DNA from: Occallatibacter sp.
GTDB taxonomy: Bacteria > Acidobacteriota > Terriglobia > Terriglobales > Acidobacteriaceae
Reading direction: 5' to 3'
Length of the DNA stretch: 55,958 nucleotides
Assembly: GCA_031296215.1 (NCBI GenBank)
Contig: JARLGE010000058.1
Coordinates: 1 to 55,958, forward strand
Shown: positions 7,536 through 16,001 of the stretch, piece after piece
Numbering within the stretch: the first letter of the stretch is position 1
Layout of the letters: the number at the start of each line of letters is the position of its first letter
The notes under the pieces: generated by a model
The model's database searches: none
Told to the model about the DNA's origin: nothing
Seen by the model: the letters and a program-made list of their open reading frames with translations, nothing else
Translations under genes and position numbers: made by a program

Positions 7536-9314
7536 TCATTTTGTTGCGGCGTAGCTGCGGGCGCGCGGCTTGATGAACTGCGTGTCGACTTCTTCGTACT
7601 CGATGCGAGGACCCGAGGGCGCGCCGGTAAAGCTGGCCTTCGAGGTCTTCAAAAACTTTTCGTCATTGCGGTCGGGGAAATCGGGTTTGTAGTGCGCGCC
7701 GCGGGACTCGTCGCGGAGCAGCGCTCCCAGGGCGATGGTGCGCGAGAGTTCAAGCATGTTCTTCAACTGGCGGGCAAAGGCGAAGCTGGTGTTGGCCCAC
7801 TGGCTGCGGTCGCTGAGGTTGACGTTCTTGAAGCGGTCGAGCAGCTCGACGATCTTTTCGTCGGCCTGCTTGAGGCCCTTGTTGTAGCGAATCACAGTCG
7901 CGTGCCTGGTCATGGTTTCGCCGAGTTCGCGCCACAGCTTGAAGGGGTTCTCCGTGCCTTCGTTTTTCAGCAGCCTGGCGTTGATCTCGGCCTGGCGGGC
8001 TACTTCGGCTGCGGCTCCGCCGTCGCCTTCCGCCGCGGGCAGATTCTTGGCGTAGCGCAGAGCATTTGGCCCAGAAATAAATCCGCCGTAGATGCAGCTG
8101 ACCAGCGAGTTGGCGCCCAGGCGGTTGGCGCCGTGGTACTGGTACTCGCATTCGCCGGCGGCAAAGATGCCGGGAACGTTGGTCATCTGGTTGAAGTCGA
8201 CCCAGATGCCGCCCATGGTGTAATGCACACCGGGGAAGATCCTCATGGGCTCGTCGTGCGGGTCGACGCCGACAAACTTCTCGTAGATTTCGAGGATGCC
8301 GCCCAGCTTGCGGTCGAGCGTGGCGCGGTCGATGTGGGTGAGGTCGAGGTAGACCATGGGCTGGCCGTCGAGGCCGAGGCCGTGCTCGTAGACCACCTTG
8401 TGGATGGCGCGGGTGGCCACGTCGCGGGGTACGAGGTTGCCGTACTTGGGGTACCACTCTTCGAGGAAGTACCAGCGGTCGGCGTCGGGGATTTGCTTGA
8501 CGGGGCGCTGATCGCCGGCGGTGCGGGGAACCCAGACGCGGCCGCCCTCGCCGCGCGCCGACTCCGACATGAGGCGCAGCTTGTCTTCGCCGGGGATGCA
8601 GGTGGGGTGCACCTGGATGAACTCGCCGTTGGCGTAGTAGACGCCCTGCTGGAAGACGGCCGACTGCGCGGAGCCGGTGCAGACCACGGAGTTGGTGCTT
8701 TTGCCGAAAATAGCCCCGTTGCCGCCGGTGGCCAGGATGATGGCGTCGGCTGCGAAGGCGCGGAGTTCCATGGTGCGGAGGTCGAGGGCGGTGATGCCGC
8801 GACAGACGCCTTTCGAGTCAATGATGGCGGAGAGGAACTCCCAGCCTTCGTACTTTTTCACCTTGCCCTCGGACTCGTGGCGGCGGACCTGTTCGTCGAG
8901 CGCGTAGAGCAATTGTTGCCCGGTGGTGGCGCCGGCGAAGGCGGTGCGCTGGTAGAGCGTGCCGCCAAAGCGGCGGAAGTCAAGCAGGCCCTCGGGGGTG
9001 CGGTTGAAGGGCACGCCCATGCGGTCGAGCAGATCGATAATCCCTGGGGCGGCCTCGCACATGGCCTTGACCGGGGTCTGGTTGGCCAGGAAATCGCCGC
9101 CGTAGATGGTGTCGTCGAAGTGCTGGGCGGTGGAGTCGCCCTCGCCCTTGAGGTCCTTGGCGGCGTTGATGCCGCCCTGGGCGCAGACCGAGTGGGAGCG
9201 CTTGACGGGGACGATGGAAAACAGGTCGACGGTTCCGCCGGCCTCGGCGATTTTGATGACGGCGGCCAGGCCTGCCAGCCCTCCGCCAACGACGATGATT
9301 CTTGGTGCTGCCAT
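7536..9314 (-). CDS. sdhA: Succinate dehydrogenase/fumarate reductase flavoprotein subunit
   Basis: A 592-residue catalytic subunit oxidising succinate to fumarate with covalently bound FAD. The start is ATG 9314, seven bases after AAGGAAG. The FAD-binding GGGLAGLAA is at residues 10-18, and SHSVCAQGGINAA (about 40-52) contains the histidyl-FAD region. HPTCIPG and SESARGEGG lie in the substrate-capping part, and RATRAIH-type arginine residues (VATRAIHKVV) follow. The C-terminal helical domain includes RDESRGAHYKPDFPDRND, conserved in SDH/FRD flavoproteins. It is the middle gene of sdhCAB, 61 bases after sdhC. Succinate oxidation is more likely than fumarate reduction, but the sequence alone does not decide this. 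Confidence 0.96.
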   Translation of the reverse strand: MAAPRIIVVGGGLAGLAAVIKIAEAGGTVDLFSIVPVKRSHSVCAQGGINAAKDLKGEGDSTAQHFDDTIYGGDFLANQTPVKAMCEAAPGIIDLLDRMGVPFNRTPEGLLDFRRFGGTLYQRTAFAGATTGQQLLYALDEQVRRHESEGKVKKYEGWEFLSAIIDSKGVCRGITALDLRTMELRAFAADAIILATGGNGAIFGKSTNSVVCTGSAQSAVFQQGVYYANGEFIQVHPTCIPGEDKLRLMSESARGEGGRVWVPRTAGDQRPVKQIPDADRWYFLEEWYPKYGNLVPRDVATRAIHKVVYEHGLGLDGQPMVYLDLTHIDRATLDRKLGGILEIYEKFVGVDPHDEPMRIFPGVHYTMGGIWVDFNQMTNVPGIFAAGECEYQYHGANRLGANSLVSCIYGGFISGPNALRYAKNLPAAEGDGGAAAEVARQAEINARLLKNEGTENPFKLWRELGETMTRHATVIRYNKGLKQADEKIVELLDRFKNVNLSDRSQWANTSFAFARQLKNMLELSRTIALGALLRDESRGAHYKPDFPDRNDEKFLKTSKASFTGAPSGPRIEYEEVDTQFIKPRARSYAATK

Positions 9315-9329
9315 GGAGTCTTCCTTTTT

Positions 9330-9360
9330 CAGTGGTCAGTGGTCAGTGATCAGTGGTCAG
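9330..9360 (+). repeat. Heptamer array CAGTGRT x4 (type D copy 1)
   Basis: Four and a half exact 7-base units (CAGTGGT, CAGTGGT, CAGTGAT, CAGTGGT, CAG) lie in the 61-base gap between sdhC and sdhA, 15 bases past the sdhC stop. Related arrays are at 31073-31100 and 43097-43124. Confidence 0.85.
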
Positions 9361-9375
9361 AGACCGGTGCTTGCT

Positions 9376-10161
9376 TCAGGCCTGGACGATGCCGGGATAA
9401 GCGGCCGAAACGGGTTGAACCAGCGGACTGACGGCTGGGGCCACTTCCGCGGGAACATTGGGGTACTTGCCTCCGACGAAGGCCCAGATGCTGGCCAGGC
9501 CCATGACCACGAGCAGCAGGCCCAACGCGGCGCAGACGAATCCAAAGCGCTTGCGGGCGCGTGTGCCGGGGGTGATGCCCCATTTGGCGGCGAAGAGCCA
9601 GACTCCGTAAGAGAAGTGCCAGCAGATGGCGATCATGGCGACGATGTAAACGGCCAGCATCCAGGGGTTCTGCAGCTCCATCTGCACCTTGTGGAACGAG
9701 GCATAGGGATTTTCGGGAAGCGCAATCCCCGAAAAGCGCTGGCGATAGACGTGCTGGCCGATGTAGAGGAGAGCGATGAGGCCGGTGTAGCGCTGGGCGG
9801 TGTACAACCAGTTGCCGGCCCAGGGGTAGTAGACGATGTTGGACTTGCCGCGCAGCCAGATCCAGACGCCGTAGCAGCCGTGATAGAGGATGGGCAGAAA
9901 GATGAAGACCCACTCGAGGACGCGGACCATGGGCAGGGAGTTGAGGAACTTGACCTGCGCCCCGTATGCGGCGGGGCCATGGATGGCCTCGAAGTTGGAG
10001 AGCAGGTGCTCGAGCAGGAAGGCGCCGATGGGCACGATGCCGAGCAGCGAATGCAGCTTGCGCCATAGGAACTCGTTGCCCTGGGCGGCGCGCAAGGGAG
10101 GAACACCGGGCAGGACGATGGGGCGCGGGGGGGGCGCGGCAGGTTGTTGGGCAGTGGCCAT
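9376..10161 (-). CDS. sdhC: Succinate dehydrogenase cytochrome b subunit (b558 type)
   Basis: A 261-residue membrane anchor with five hydrophobic helices that binds heme and passes electrons to quinone. The start is placed at ATG 10161 (MATAQQPAAPPP); the only upstream purine-rich site is about 12 bases away, and the frame stays open upstream to an ATG at 10290. Helix-borne histidines are visible in FLWRKLHSLLGIVP, LLEHLLSNFE, LYHGCYGVW, YIGQHVYR and ICWHFSYGVW, fitting a di-heme SdhC like those of Bacillus and Wolinella with no separate SdhD. It heads the sdhCAB operon. A 7-bp inverted repeat about 110 bases upstream is a candidate regulatory site. Confidence 0.9.
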   Translation of the reverse strand: MATAQQPAAPPPRPIVLPGVPPLRAAQGNEFLWRKLHSLLGIVPIGAFLLEHLLSNFEAIHGPAAYGAQVKFLNSLPMVRVLEWVFIFLPILYHGCYGVWIWLRGKSNIVYYPWAGNWLYTAQRYTGLIALLYIGQHVYRQRFSGIALPENPYASFHKVQMELQNPWMLAVYIVAMIAICWHFSYGVWLFAAKWGITPGTRARKRFGFVCAALGLLLVVMGLASIWAFVGGKYPNVPAEVAPAVSPLVQPVSAAYPGIVQA

Positions 10162-10269
10162 GGCGGGTCGAGGCTCCTGGGCGTTCCGGACAGGTTTCCG
10201 GGTGGGTGAATCCGGGCCTAAGGCGAGGTCCCCGGAGGAAGGCAGTTTCAGATTGAGAGACGCGCGGTC

Positions 10270-10291
10270 AATGCAATGTTGCAGTTGCATT
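10270..10291. promoter_or_regulatory. Inverted repeat upstream of sdhCAB, candidate operator
   Basis: AATGCAA and TTGCATT form a perfect 7-bp inverted repeat separated by 8 bases, centred about 120 bases upstream of the sdhC start. It overlaps neither a repeat family nor a called gene. Operator function is inferred from symmetry and position only. Confidence 0.35.
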
Positions 10292-10365
10292 ATTGGAGTC
10301 CGTGGATACGATCGTCAAGGCCGGCGCTCCGCGCTCTGCCCCTTTGGTGGAGTGTTGTGACGGGA

Positions 10366-10989
10366 TTAGACGGGCAGCAGCGGTAGTAGAGCCGCGATGG
10401 CGCGGCCGCGATGACTGCGGTCGAGTTTGGCTTCGAGGGTGATTTCGGCCATGGTGCGGTCGAGCTCCGGGAGGTAGAAGAGCGGGTCGTAGCCGAAACC
10501 GCCGGTTCCGCGCGGGCCGTCGAGGATGCGGCCTTCCACGACGCCTTCGGCAGTCGAGAGCGGCTGGCCGTCGCGGGCGGCCACTAGGACGCAGCGGTAG
10601 CGGGCGGTGCGGCGGGGCTGGGGAACGTTGGCGAGCCGCTGCAGGAGCACCATGTTGTTCCAGACGTCGGAGTTGTCGTTGGCGTCGGGCGAGTCGGTGA
10701 GGCCGGAGTCGGCGGCGAAACGGGCGGAGCGGACGCCGGGAGCGCCGTCCAGAGCATCCACCTCCAGGCCGGAGTCGTCGGCCAGGACCAGTTGGCCGGG
10801 AGCGAAGCGGGAGTAATAGACAGCCTTGAGGGTGGCGTTCTCGGCGAAGGTCGCGCCGTTTTCTTCCGGGGCCGGGATGGCGTCGAGGCCGGGGAGCGGA
10901 TCGATCTGGATGCCGTGGGCCAGGGCGGCGGTGCGGAAGTCGCGCAGTTTGCCCTGGCTGGTGGTGGCGGCGTAAAGGCGGAGGGCCAT
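10366..10989 (-). CDS. rdgB: XTP/dITP diphosphatase (HAM1/RdgB family)
   Basis: A 207-residue enzyme that hydrolyses non-canonical purine triphosphates (XTP, ITP, dITP) and so keeps them out of DNA and RNA. The start at ATG 10989 gives MALRLYAATTSQGKLRDF, the family N-terminus (T/S-x-N/Q-x-GK). Further signatures are ATFAENATLKAVYYS (substrate loop), VLADDSGLEVDALDGAPGV (metal-binding acidic loop), GTGGFGYDPLFYLPE and SHRGRAI near the C-terminus. Length is normal. It is 76 bases downstream of the putative sdh operator region but is transcribed in the same direction as sdh, with its own start. The ribosome binding site is weak. Confidence 0.93.
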   Translation of the reverse strand: MALRLYAATTSQGKLRDFRTAALAHGIQIDPLPGLDAIPAPEENGATFAENATLKAVYYSRFAPGQLVLADDSGLEVDALDGAPGVRSARFAADSGLTDSPDANDNSDVWNNMVLLQRLANVPQPRRTARYRCVLVAARDGQPLSTAEGVVEGRILDGPRGTGGFGYDPLFYLPELDRTMAEITLEAKLDRSHRGRAIAALLPLLPV

Positions 10990-11165
10990 GGGAAAAGTGT
11001 AACGGGTGTGGGGACCAGAGCGAGGCAAAAAGGCAGCGAGTCAGCAGGCCGGCAAACCAGCGAGCCAGCGAGGCTCGGCCGTCCATCGGGAATGGGCTTG
11101 GCTTTGGGTTCTGGCGTCAGACTTTTTGACAAAGCGGGCGCAGGCTATGTAACGTTCTTTCGTCT

Positions 11166-11178
11166 GGAAAATATTTCA
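11166..11178. promoter_or_regulatory. Palindrome GGAAA-ATA-TTTCA upstream of GH78 gene
   Basis: A 13-base near-palindrome (one mismatch), 107 bases upstream of the rhamnosidase start. The same sequence with perfect symmetry, TGAAA-ATA-TTTCA, overlaps the start of the GH3 gene at 18688-18700. Shared AT-rich palindromes at two glycosidase genes in GC-rich DNA suggest a common operator; this is inference. Confidence 0.35.
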
Positions 11179-11284
11179 TTGGAGAAATTCCGGTGGGGAT
11201 TGCGCTTCTGAAATGCGCCTCTTCCCAAAGCGGCAGCGCGGGCTGCACAATGGTCAGGCTTTCTCAAATGGACGGGGGAATGCG

Positions 11285-14200
11285 ATGAAAAAGAGAATTG
11301 CGGTCTGGTTGGCTTCGGGATTGATCTTGGGAGGAACGGCGCTGCCGGTTGTGGCGCGGGCCAAGGGCGGCGCTGGGCAGGCTGAGAGCGGTGCGGCGCA
11401 GGCTGGGCCCGCGGAGCTGCGCGTGGACGAACTGAAGACGCCGCTGGGAATCGACGACCGGACGCCGCGCTTCTCGTGGCAGTTGCAGGATTCCAAACGG
11501 GGGGCGCGGCAGACGGCCTATGAGGTCCAGGTCGCTTCGTCCGCCAAGTTGCTGGCCCAGGGCAAGGCAGACGTCTGGGATAGCGGGCGGATCGAGTCGG
11601 GCGGGAGCCTGAATGTGCGCTATGCGGGGCCGGCAATCACGCCCAGCACACGCTATTTTTGGCGGGTGAAGCTGTGGGGCGCCGAGGGCAAGGCTTATGG
11701 CGAGAGCCCGGCAAGCTGGTGGGAGACCGGGCTGATGAGCCAGGATGCGTGGCGGGCCGGCTGGATCGGCTACGAGACGCCTGAAGAAGCCGCGGTGCGG
11801 CACGCGCCTGCGATGTGGGTGACAAGCCCCGATGCCAAGGCCCTGGCGGGGGAGAAGCTCGCCGAGCAGCACATCGCGTATCGCCAGACTGTGACCCTGA
11901 CGAAGCCGGTGAAGCGCGCCGTGCTCTATGCCGCCGGCTTCGACACAGTCTCCGCATGGGTGAATGGCGCGCAGGTGCTGGCCGCCGATCCTTTCCCGCC
12001 CTACAAGCAGATGCCGTGGAAAAAGTTTGTTCGCGCGGACGCGACAGGCAGGCTCAACCAGGGCGCCAACACCATCGCCGTCGAGGTCGTGCATTACGTC
12101 GCCAATCCTAACGGCATGGCCAGCGACGACCCGCCGCCCATGATGGCCACGCTGGTTGTTGAGTACGCCGATGGAACCATGGCGACTTTCAATAGCGGGA
12201 CGGACTGGAAGACAGCTATCCATGCGCCGTCCGGCTGGCAGCAGCAAGCCTTCGGCGACTCGGCCTGGAAGGCAGCGGTGGTCTTTAAGCAAGGCCCGCG
12301 GTCCGAGCCGCTCGGTCATCCGTGGATTCCCGACTCGGTGAAAGCGCTGCGCACCACCTTCTCGGTTGACAAGCCGGTGAAGTCGGCGCGGCTGTATGCG
12401 ACGGCGCTGGGGGCCTACGAGCTGATTTTGAACGGCGACCGCGTGGGCGACCAGGTGCTTGCGCCGGGATGGACGGACTATCGCGCGCATGTGAAATACC
12501 AGACCTATGACGTGACCGCGCAGGTGACGCGCGGGGACAATGCGATTGGGGCGCTGGTGGCGCCGGGCTGGTATGAGACGCCGCTGGAGTGGTTTCAGCA
12601 ACCCAACAACTATGGCGACACGCCGCCCGCGCTGCGCGCCCAGTTGCGCATCGAGTACGCCGACGGCAGCGTGGATTGGGTGGTGACCGACAAGGACTGG
12701 CTGGCCGGCACGACCAGCATTCAGCATTCCGAGATCTACGACGGCGAGAGCCAGGACGCGCGGCGGGCGACGCCGGGCTGGGACACGGCCGGCTACAACA
12801 GCTCGTCGTGGAAGGCCTCAATCGACCTCTCGCCGAAGCCGGTAGCGATTGAGGCGCAGGAGTTCGAGCCGATTCGCGTGGAGCGCACGCTGACGGCGCA
12901 ATCGATGACGGAGCCCAAGCCCGGCGTTTATGTTTACGATTTTGGGCAGAACTTTTCCGGCGTCGAACATCTGCGCGTGTCCGGACCCGAGGGCACGGAT
13001 GTGCGGGTGCGCTTTGCCGAGATTGTGAACGACGACGGAACGATTTACATCGACAATCTGCGCACGGCGAAGGCGACCGACCACTTTATCTTGAGCGGCA
13101 ACGGCGAGGAAGAGCTGACGCCGCAGTTCACGTTTCATGGCTTCCGCTACCTGGAGCTGACAGGCCTCAAAAAAGCGCCTGACAAGAGCGCGGTGACTGG
13201 GCTGGTGTTCCACACCGACGCGCCGTTCACGGCCAAGCTCGAGACCGGCAGCGCCATGATCAATCAGTTGTGGAGCAACATTCTCTGGGGGCAGCGGTCG
13301 AACTTTGTGGGCATTCCCACCGACTGCCCGCAGCGCGATGAGCGGCTGGGCTGGATGGGCGACGCGGAGGTTTTCTGGCGCACAGCGGCTTACAACATGA
13401 ATCTTGCGGCCTTTTCGCGCAAGTTTGGCGGCGATATGCGCGCCACGCAGTCGGGCTCTCCGTATTTTGGCATCTACTCGCCGGGCACGGTGACGCCGAA
13501 TGCGGGTTTTGCGGCTGGATGGAGCGATGCGGGGGTCATTATTCCGTGGACCTCGTGGGTGCAGACGGGCGATGTAAGCGTGATCGACGAGAACTGGGCA
13601 GCGATGGAGACGTATCTCGACGCCATCGCGGCCGACAATCCCGACGGGCTGTGGGTGCATGAGTCGGGCATTCCGTTCGGCGACTGGCTGTCGCCGGAAG
13701 GGAAGACCGATTACGGGCTGATCGCCACGGCTTACTGGGCCTACGACGTGACGCTGATGCGGCAGATGGCGGGCGCGACCGGGCGCAAACAGGACGAAGA
13801 AAAATATGCGCGGCTTTTTGAGAAGATACGCGCGGCGTTCGAGAAGAAGTTTGTGCGCGCGGATGGCTTTGTGGCCGGCGCGGACAACAGCCCGTCGCGC
13901 TTCGGCCGGATCAACAATCCCAATGCGGCCAGCCACGGCGGCGACACGCAGGCCGGCTACGTGCTGGCGCTGCACATGAACTTGCTGCCGGAGGCGCTGC
14001 GCGCGAAATCCGCGCAGAAGCTGGCGGACAAGATCGAAGCCAACCGTGGGCTGCTGGGCACGGGATTTCTAGGCACGCCGTATCTTCTGGAGGAGCTGAC
14101 CAAGACCGGCCACGTTGCGCTGGCTTACAAGCTGCTGCTGAACACGCAGTATCCGTCGTGGGGCTACTTGGTCGGTCATGGCGCGACGACCATGTGGGAG

Positions 14201-14626
14201 CGCTGGAACGGCGACCAGATGAAGGACGACCCGAGCATGAACAGCTATAACCACTATGCCTATGGCGCGGTGGCAGATTGGATCTATCGCTACGCGGCGG
14301 GCGTGGATGCAACGCCACTCGACGCGGGCTTCCACACCGTCGTGCTGCATCCGGTCTTCGATGCGCGGCTGGGACACATCGCTTTCGACTATGCCTCGGC
14401 CTACGGAGCGATTCATTCCGATTGGACGGTGAAGGGCGGGACGGCCGATTGGCATGTAACTATTCCGGCTAACACAACCGGCTGGCTGGAAGTGAATGCG
14501 GCCAAGTACAAGCTGGAGGGAGCGCCTCTTGCAGGGAGCAAGTTAGCGAAAGCTGTAACTCGCGAAGGTAAGAGCGGCTATGAGTTAGAGGCCGGGAGTT
14601 ACAAGTTTGCGGTTGAGGTTCAATGA
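11285..14626 (+). CDS. Alpha-L-rhamnosidase, glycoside hydrolase family 78, exported
   Basis: A 1113-residue hydrolase that releases terminal L-rhamnose from plant glycans, flavonoid glycosides or rhamnogalacturonan. The start is ATG 11285 ([12 protein letters not shown]) after GGGGGAA, giving a signal peptide ending near residue 27. Domains in order are a fibronectin-like N-domain ([21 protein letters not shown]), a Bac_rhamnosid_N region with two similar jelly-roll parts ([34 protein letters not shown]), a concanavalin-like domain ([13 protein letters not shown]), then the (alpha/alpha)6 catalytic barrel from about residue 640. The family motif [20 protein letters not shown] near residue 677 carries the catalytic acidic residues. 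A beta-sandwich ends the protein. RhaT follows on the same strand, which fits uptake of the released rhamnose. Confidence 0.95.
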   Translation: MKKRIAVWLASGLILGGTALPVVARAKGGAGQAESGAAQAGPAELRVDELKTPLGIDDRTPRFSWQLQDSKRGARQTAYEVQVASSAKLLAQGKADVWDSGRIESGGSLNVRYAGPAITPSTRYFWRVKLWGAEGKAYGESPASWWETGLMSQDAWRAGWIGYETPEEAAVRHAPAMWVTSPDAKALAGEKLAEQHIAYRQTVTLTKPVKRAVLYAAGFDTVSAWVNGAQVLAADPFPPYKQMPWKKFVRADATGRLNQGANTIAVEVVHYVANPNGMASDDPPPMMATLVVEYADGTMATFNSGTDWKTAIHAPSGWQQQAFGDSAWKAAVVFKQGPRSEPLGHPWIPDSVKALRTTFSVDKPVKSARLYATALGAYELILNGDRVGDQVLAPGWTDYRAHVKYQTYDVTAQVTRGDNAIGALVAPGWYETPLEWFQQPNNYGDTPPALRAQLRIEYADGSVDWVVTDKDWLAGTTSIQHSEIYDGESQDARRATPGWDTAGYNSSSWKASIDLSPKPVAIEAQEFEPIRVERTLTAQSMTEPKPGVYVYDFGQNFSGVEHLRVSGPEGTDVRVRFAEIVNDDGTIYIDNLRTAKATDHFILSGNGEEELTPQFTFHGFRYLELTGLKKAPDKSAVTGLVFHTDAPFTAKLETGSAMINQLWSNILWGQRSNFVGIPTDCPQRDERLGWMGDAEVFWRTAAYNMNLAAFSRKFGGDMRATQSGSPYFGIYSPGTVTPNAGFAAGWSDAGVIIPWTSWVQTGDVSVIDENWAAMETYLDAIAADNPDGLWVHESGIPFGDWLSPEGKTDYGLIATAYWAYDVTLMRQMAGATGRKQDEEKYARLFEKIRAAFEKKFVRADGFVAGADNSPSRFGRINNPNAASHGGDTQAGYVLALHMNLLPEALRAKSAQKLADKIEANRGLLGTGFLGTPYLLEELTKTGHVALAYKLLLNTQYPSWGYLVGHGATTMWERWNGDQMKDDPSMNSYNHYAYGAVADWIYRYAAGVDATPLDAGFHTVVLHPVFDARLGHIAFDYASAYGAIHSDWTVKGGTADWHVTIPANTTGWLEVNAAKYKLEGAPLAGSKLAKAVTREGKSGYELEAGSYKFAVEVQ

Positions 14627-14663
14627 AGCTCCTCATGAGCAACGCGGCGGTCGGGGGTTGTGG

Positions 14664-14703
14664 TTTCCCAGGTCCCAAAGGCGGGACCTGGGGCACCCAG
14701 CAT
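14664..14703 (+). repeat. Interspersed hairpin repeat, type B copy 2
   Basis: TTTCCCAGGTCCC-loop-GGGACCTGGGG, then CACCCAGCATTTGTGG. It lies between GH78 and rhaT, 60 bases ahead of a type A copy. Confidence 0.8.
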
Positions 14704-14755
14704 TTGTGGGGCGGAAAGCAGTTTCATTTGAACACGGCTTGCTGAGGGTTGTGGT

Positions 14756-14803
14756 TTCCCGCCCTTTCCGCAAAGAACGCGGAAAGGATGGGGCACCCAG
14801 CGT
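14756..14803 (+). repeat. Interspersed hairpin repeat, type A copy 2
   Basis: TTTCCCGCCCTTTCCGC pairs with GCGGAAAGGATGGGG, followed by CACCCAGCG. With the type B copy at 14664 it fills most of the 217-base GH78-rhaT gap. Confidence 0.8.
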
Positions 14804-14843
14804 GGTGAGGATCGCCGGCAGACGGGCGAGAGGGAGAGCGAAT

Positions 14844-15872
14844 TTGTCCATTCTTGCGGGTATCGGATACCACTTTATCGGCTCGGCGTCGGCCGCGTCG
14901 TTTTATGCTCCCATTGAAAAGGTCAAACGCTGGTCCTGGGAGACTACCTGGGCCATCGCTGGCTTCTTTTCCTGGATTCTGCTGCCCATCAGTGTGAGCC
15001 TTTATCTGCTGCCGGACTTTCACGCCTTCTATGCATCCATGGGCTCGCACCTGCTGCTGAAGGTGGCGCTGTTCGGCGCGATGTGGGGGGTGGGCAACAT
15101 CAGCTACGGGCTGACCATGCGCCATCTGGGCATGTCGCTGGGCATCGGCGTGGCCATCGGCGTGGTGCTGGTGGTGGGCACGCTGATTCCACCTCTCATG
15201 GATGGTCAGGCGGCGATGCTGTTCGAGACCCGTCGCGGCCTTTTGACCATGGCCGGAATCCTTGTTGCACTCATCGGCGTGGCAGTTGTTTCTTACGCCG
15301 GCCACCAGAAGGAGGTGCAGTTGAGCGGCGGGGACCGGGAGTTCAACGTGAAACTCGGCCTGCTGCTGGCGGTGATGTGCGGCATCTTCTCTTCGGGTAT
15401 GTCGTTTGCCATTCACGCGGCCGAACCAATGAGGCTGGCTGCGCTCAGTCGGGGAGTGGATCCGCTCTATGCCTTGCTGCCCAGCTACGTGATTATCATG
15501 GGTGGCGGAGCGGTTGTAAACCTGAGTTACTGCTTTATCCGTTTGGCCGCACTCAAACGGCTCTCGATACGCGCCGATCTGGCGCAGCCGGGCGGAATCC
15601 TGATGAAGAACGGTCTGCTTGCCGCAAGCGGGGGCATCATGTGGTATCTGCAGTTCTTCTTTTACGCATGGGGTCAGGCCAACATCCCGCAACAGCTTTC
15701 GTATGTCAACTGGATGCTGCACATGAGCATGTACGTGCTCTGCGGCGGGCTGGTGGGCCTGGCGCTGGGCGAGTGGAAGGGCGTAGGCAGCAGGCCGGTA
15801 CGGCTGCTGTGGGCCGGCATTCTCGTGATCATCGCCGCGGCCAATCTGGTGGGGCTGGGGATGGCGTCGTAG
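14844..15872 (+). CDS. rhaT: L-rhamnose/H+ symporter
   Basis: A 342-residue inner-membrane transporter of about ten helices. The start is TTG 14844, seven bases after AGGGAGA; the frame is open further upstream, but that part is repeat DNA. From this start the protein lines up almost end to end with what I recall of E. coli Rha[82 protein letters not shown] and [16 protein letters not shown]. It imports L-rhamnose with a proton. It follows the exported rhamnosidase, giving hydrolysis then uptake. No rhaBAD-type catabolic genes are in the window. Confidence 0.95.
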   Translation: MSILAGIGYHFIGSASAASFYAPIEKVKRWSWETTWAIAGFFSWILLPISVSLYLLPDFHAFYASMGSHLLLKVALFGAMWGVGNISYGLTMRHLGMSLGIGVAIGVVLVVGTLIPPLMDGQAAMLFETRRGLLTMAGILVALIGVAVVSYAGHQKEVQLSGGDREFNVKLGLLLAVMCGIFSSGMSFAIHAAEPMRLAALSRGVDPLYALLPSYVIIMGGGAVVNLSYCFIRLAALKRLSIRADLAQPGGILMKNGLLAASGGIMWYLQFFFYAWGQANIPQQLSYVNWMLHMSMYVLCGGLVGLALGEWKGVGSRPVRLLWAGILVIIAAANLVGLGMAS

Positions 15873-15954
15873 AGGCAGGGAGTAGGGAATAGGGAGCGCT
15901 GGGCAATCGGTGACGATGGCCCTCATTTCCATTCACGCTGGATTCTACAGACAG

Positions 15955-15984
15955 AAATGCCGGGGACGATGCCCCGGCATTTTT
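15955..15984 (+). terminator. Rho-independent terminator after rhaT
   Basis: AAATGCCGGGG pairs perfectly with CCCCGGCATTT over 11 bp around the loop acgatg, and runs into TTTTTG. It lies 83 bases after the rhaT stop and 18 bases before the convergent GH3 stop codon, so it may serve both genes; the T-run favours the plus strand. Confidence 0.85.
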
Positions 15985-16001
15985 GTTGGTGGCCGATCCC
16001 C

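Noticed and set aside
9330..9360. CRISPR-like array from the CAGTGRT repeats
   Set aside because: Units are 7 bases with no spacers, and no cas genes are present.
7365..9431. Long open frame on the plus strand opposite sdhA and sdhB
   Set aside because: It is the mirror of a well-supported gene in GC-rich codon-biased DNA, has low-complexity Val/Gly/Ala/Asp composition, and no domain or ribosome binding site.
11121..11183. Short minus-strand frame beginning MKYFPDERT, resembling the GH3 start MKYFQSRT
   Set aside because: It ends after 20 codons and lacks a ribosome binding site; the resemblance is better explained by the shared palindrome.
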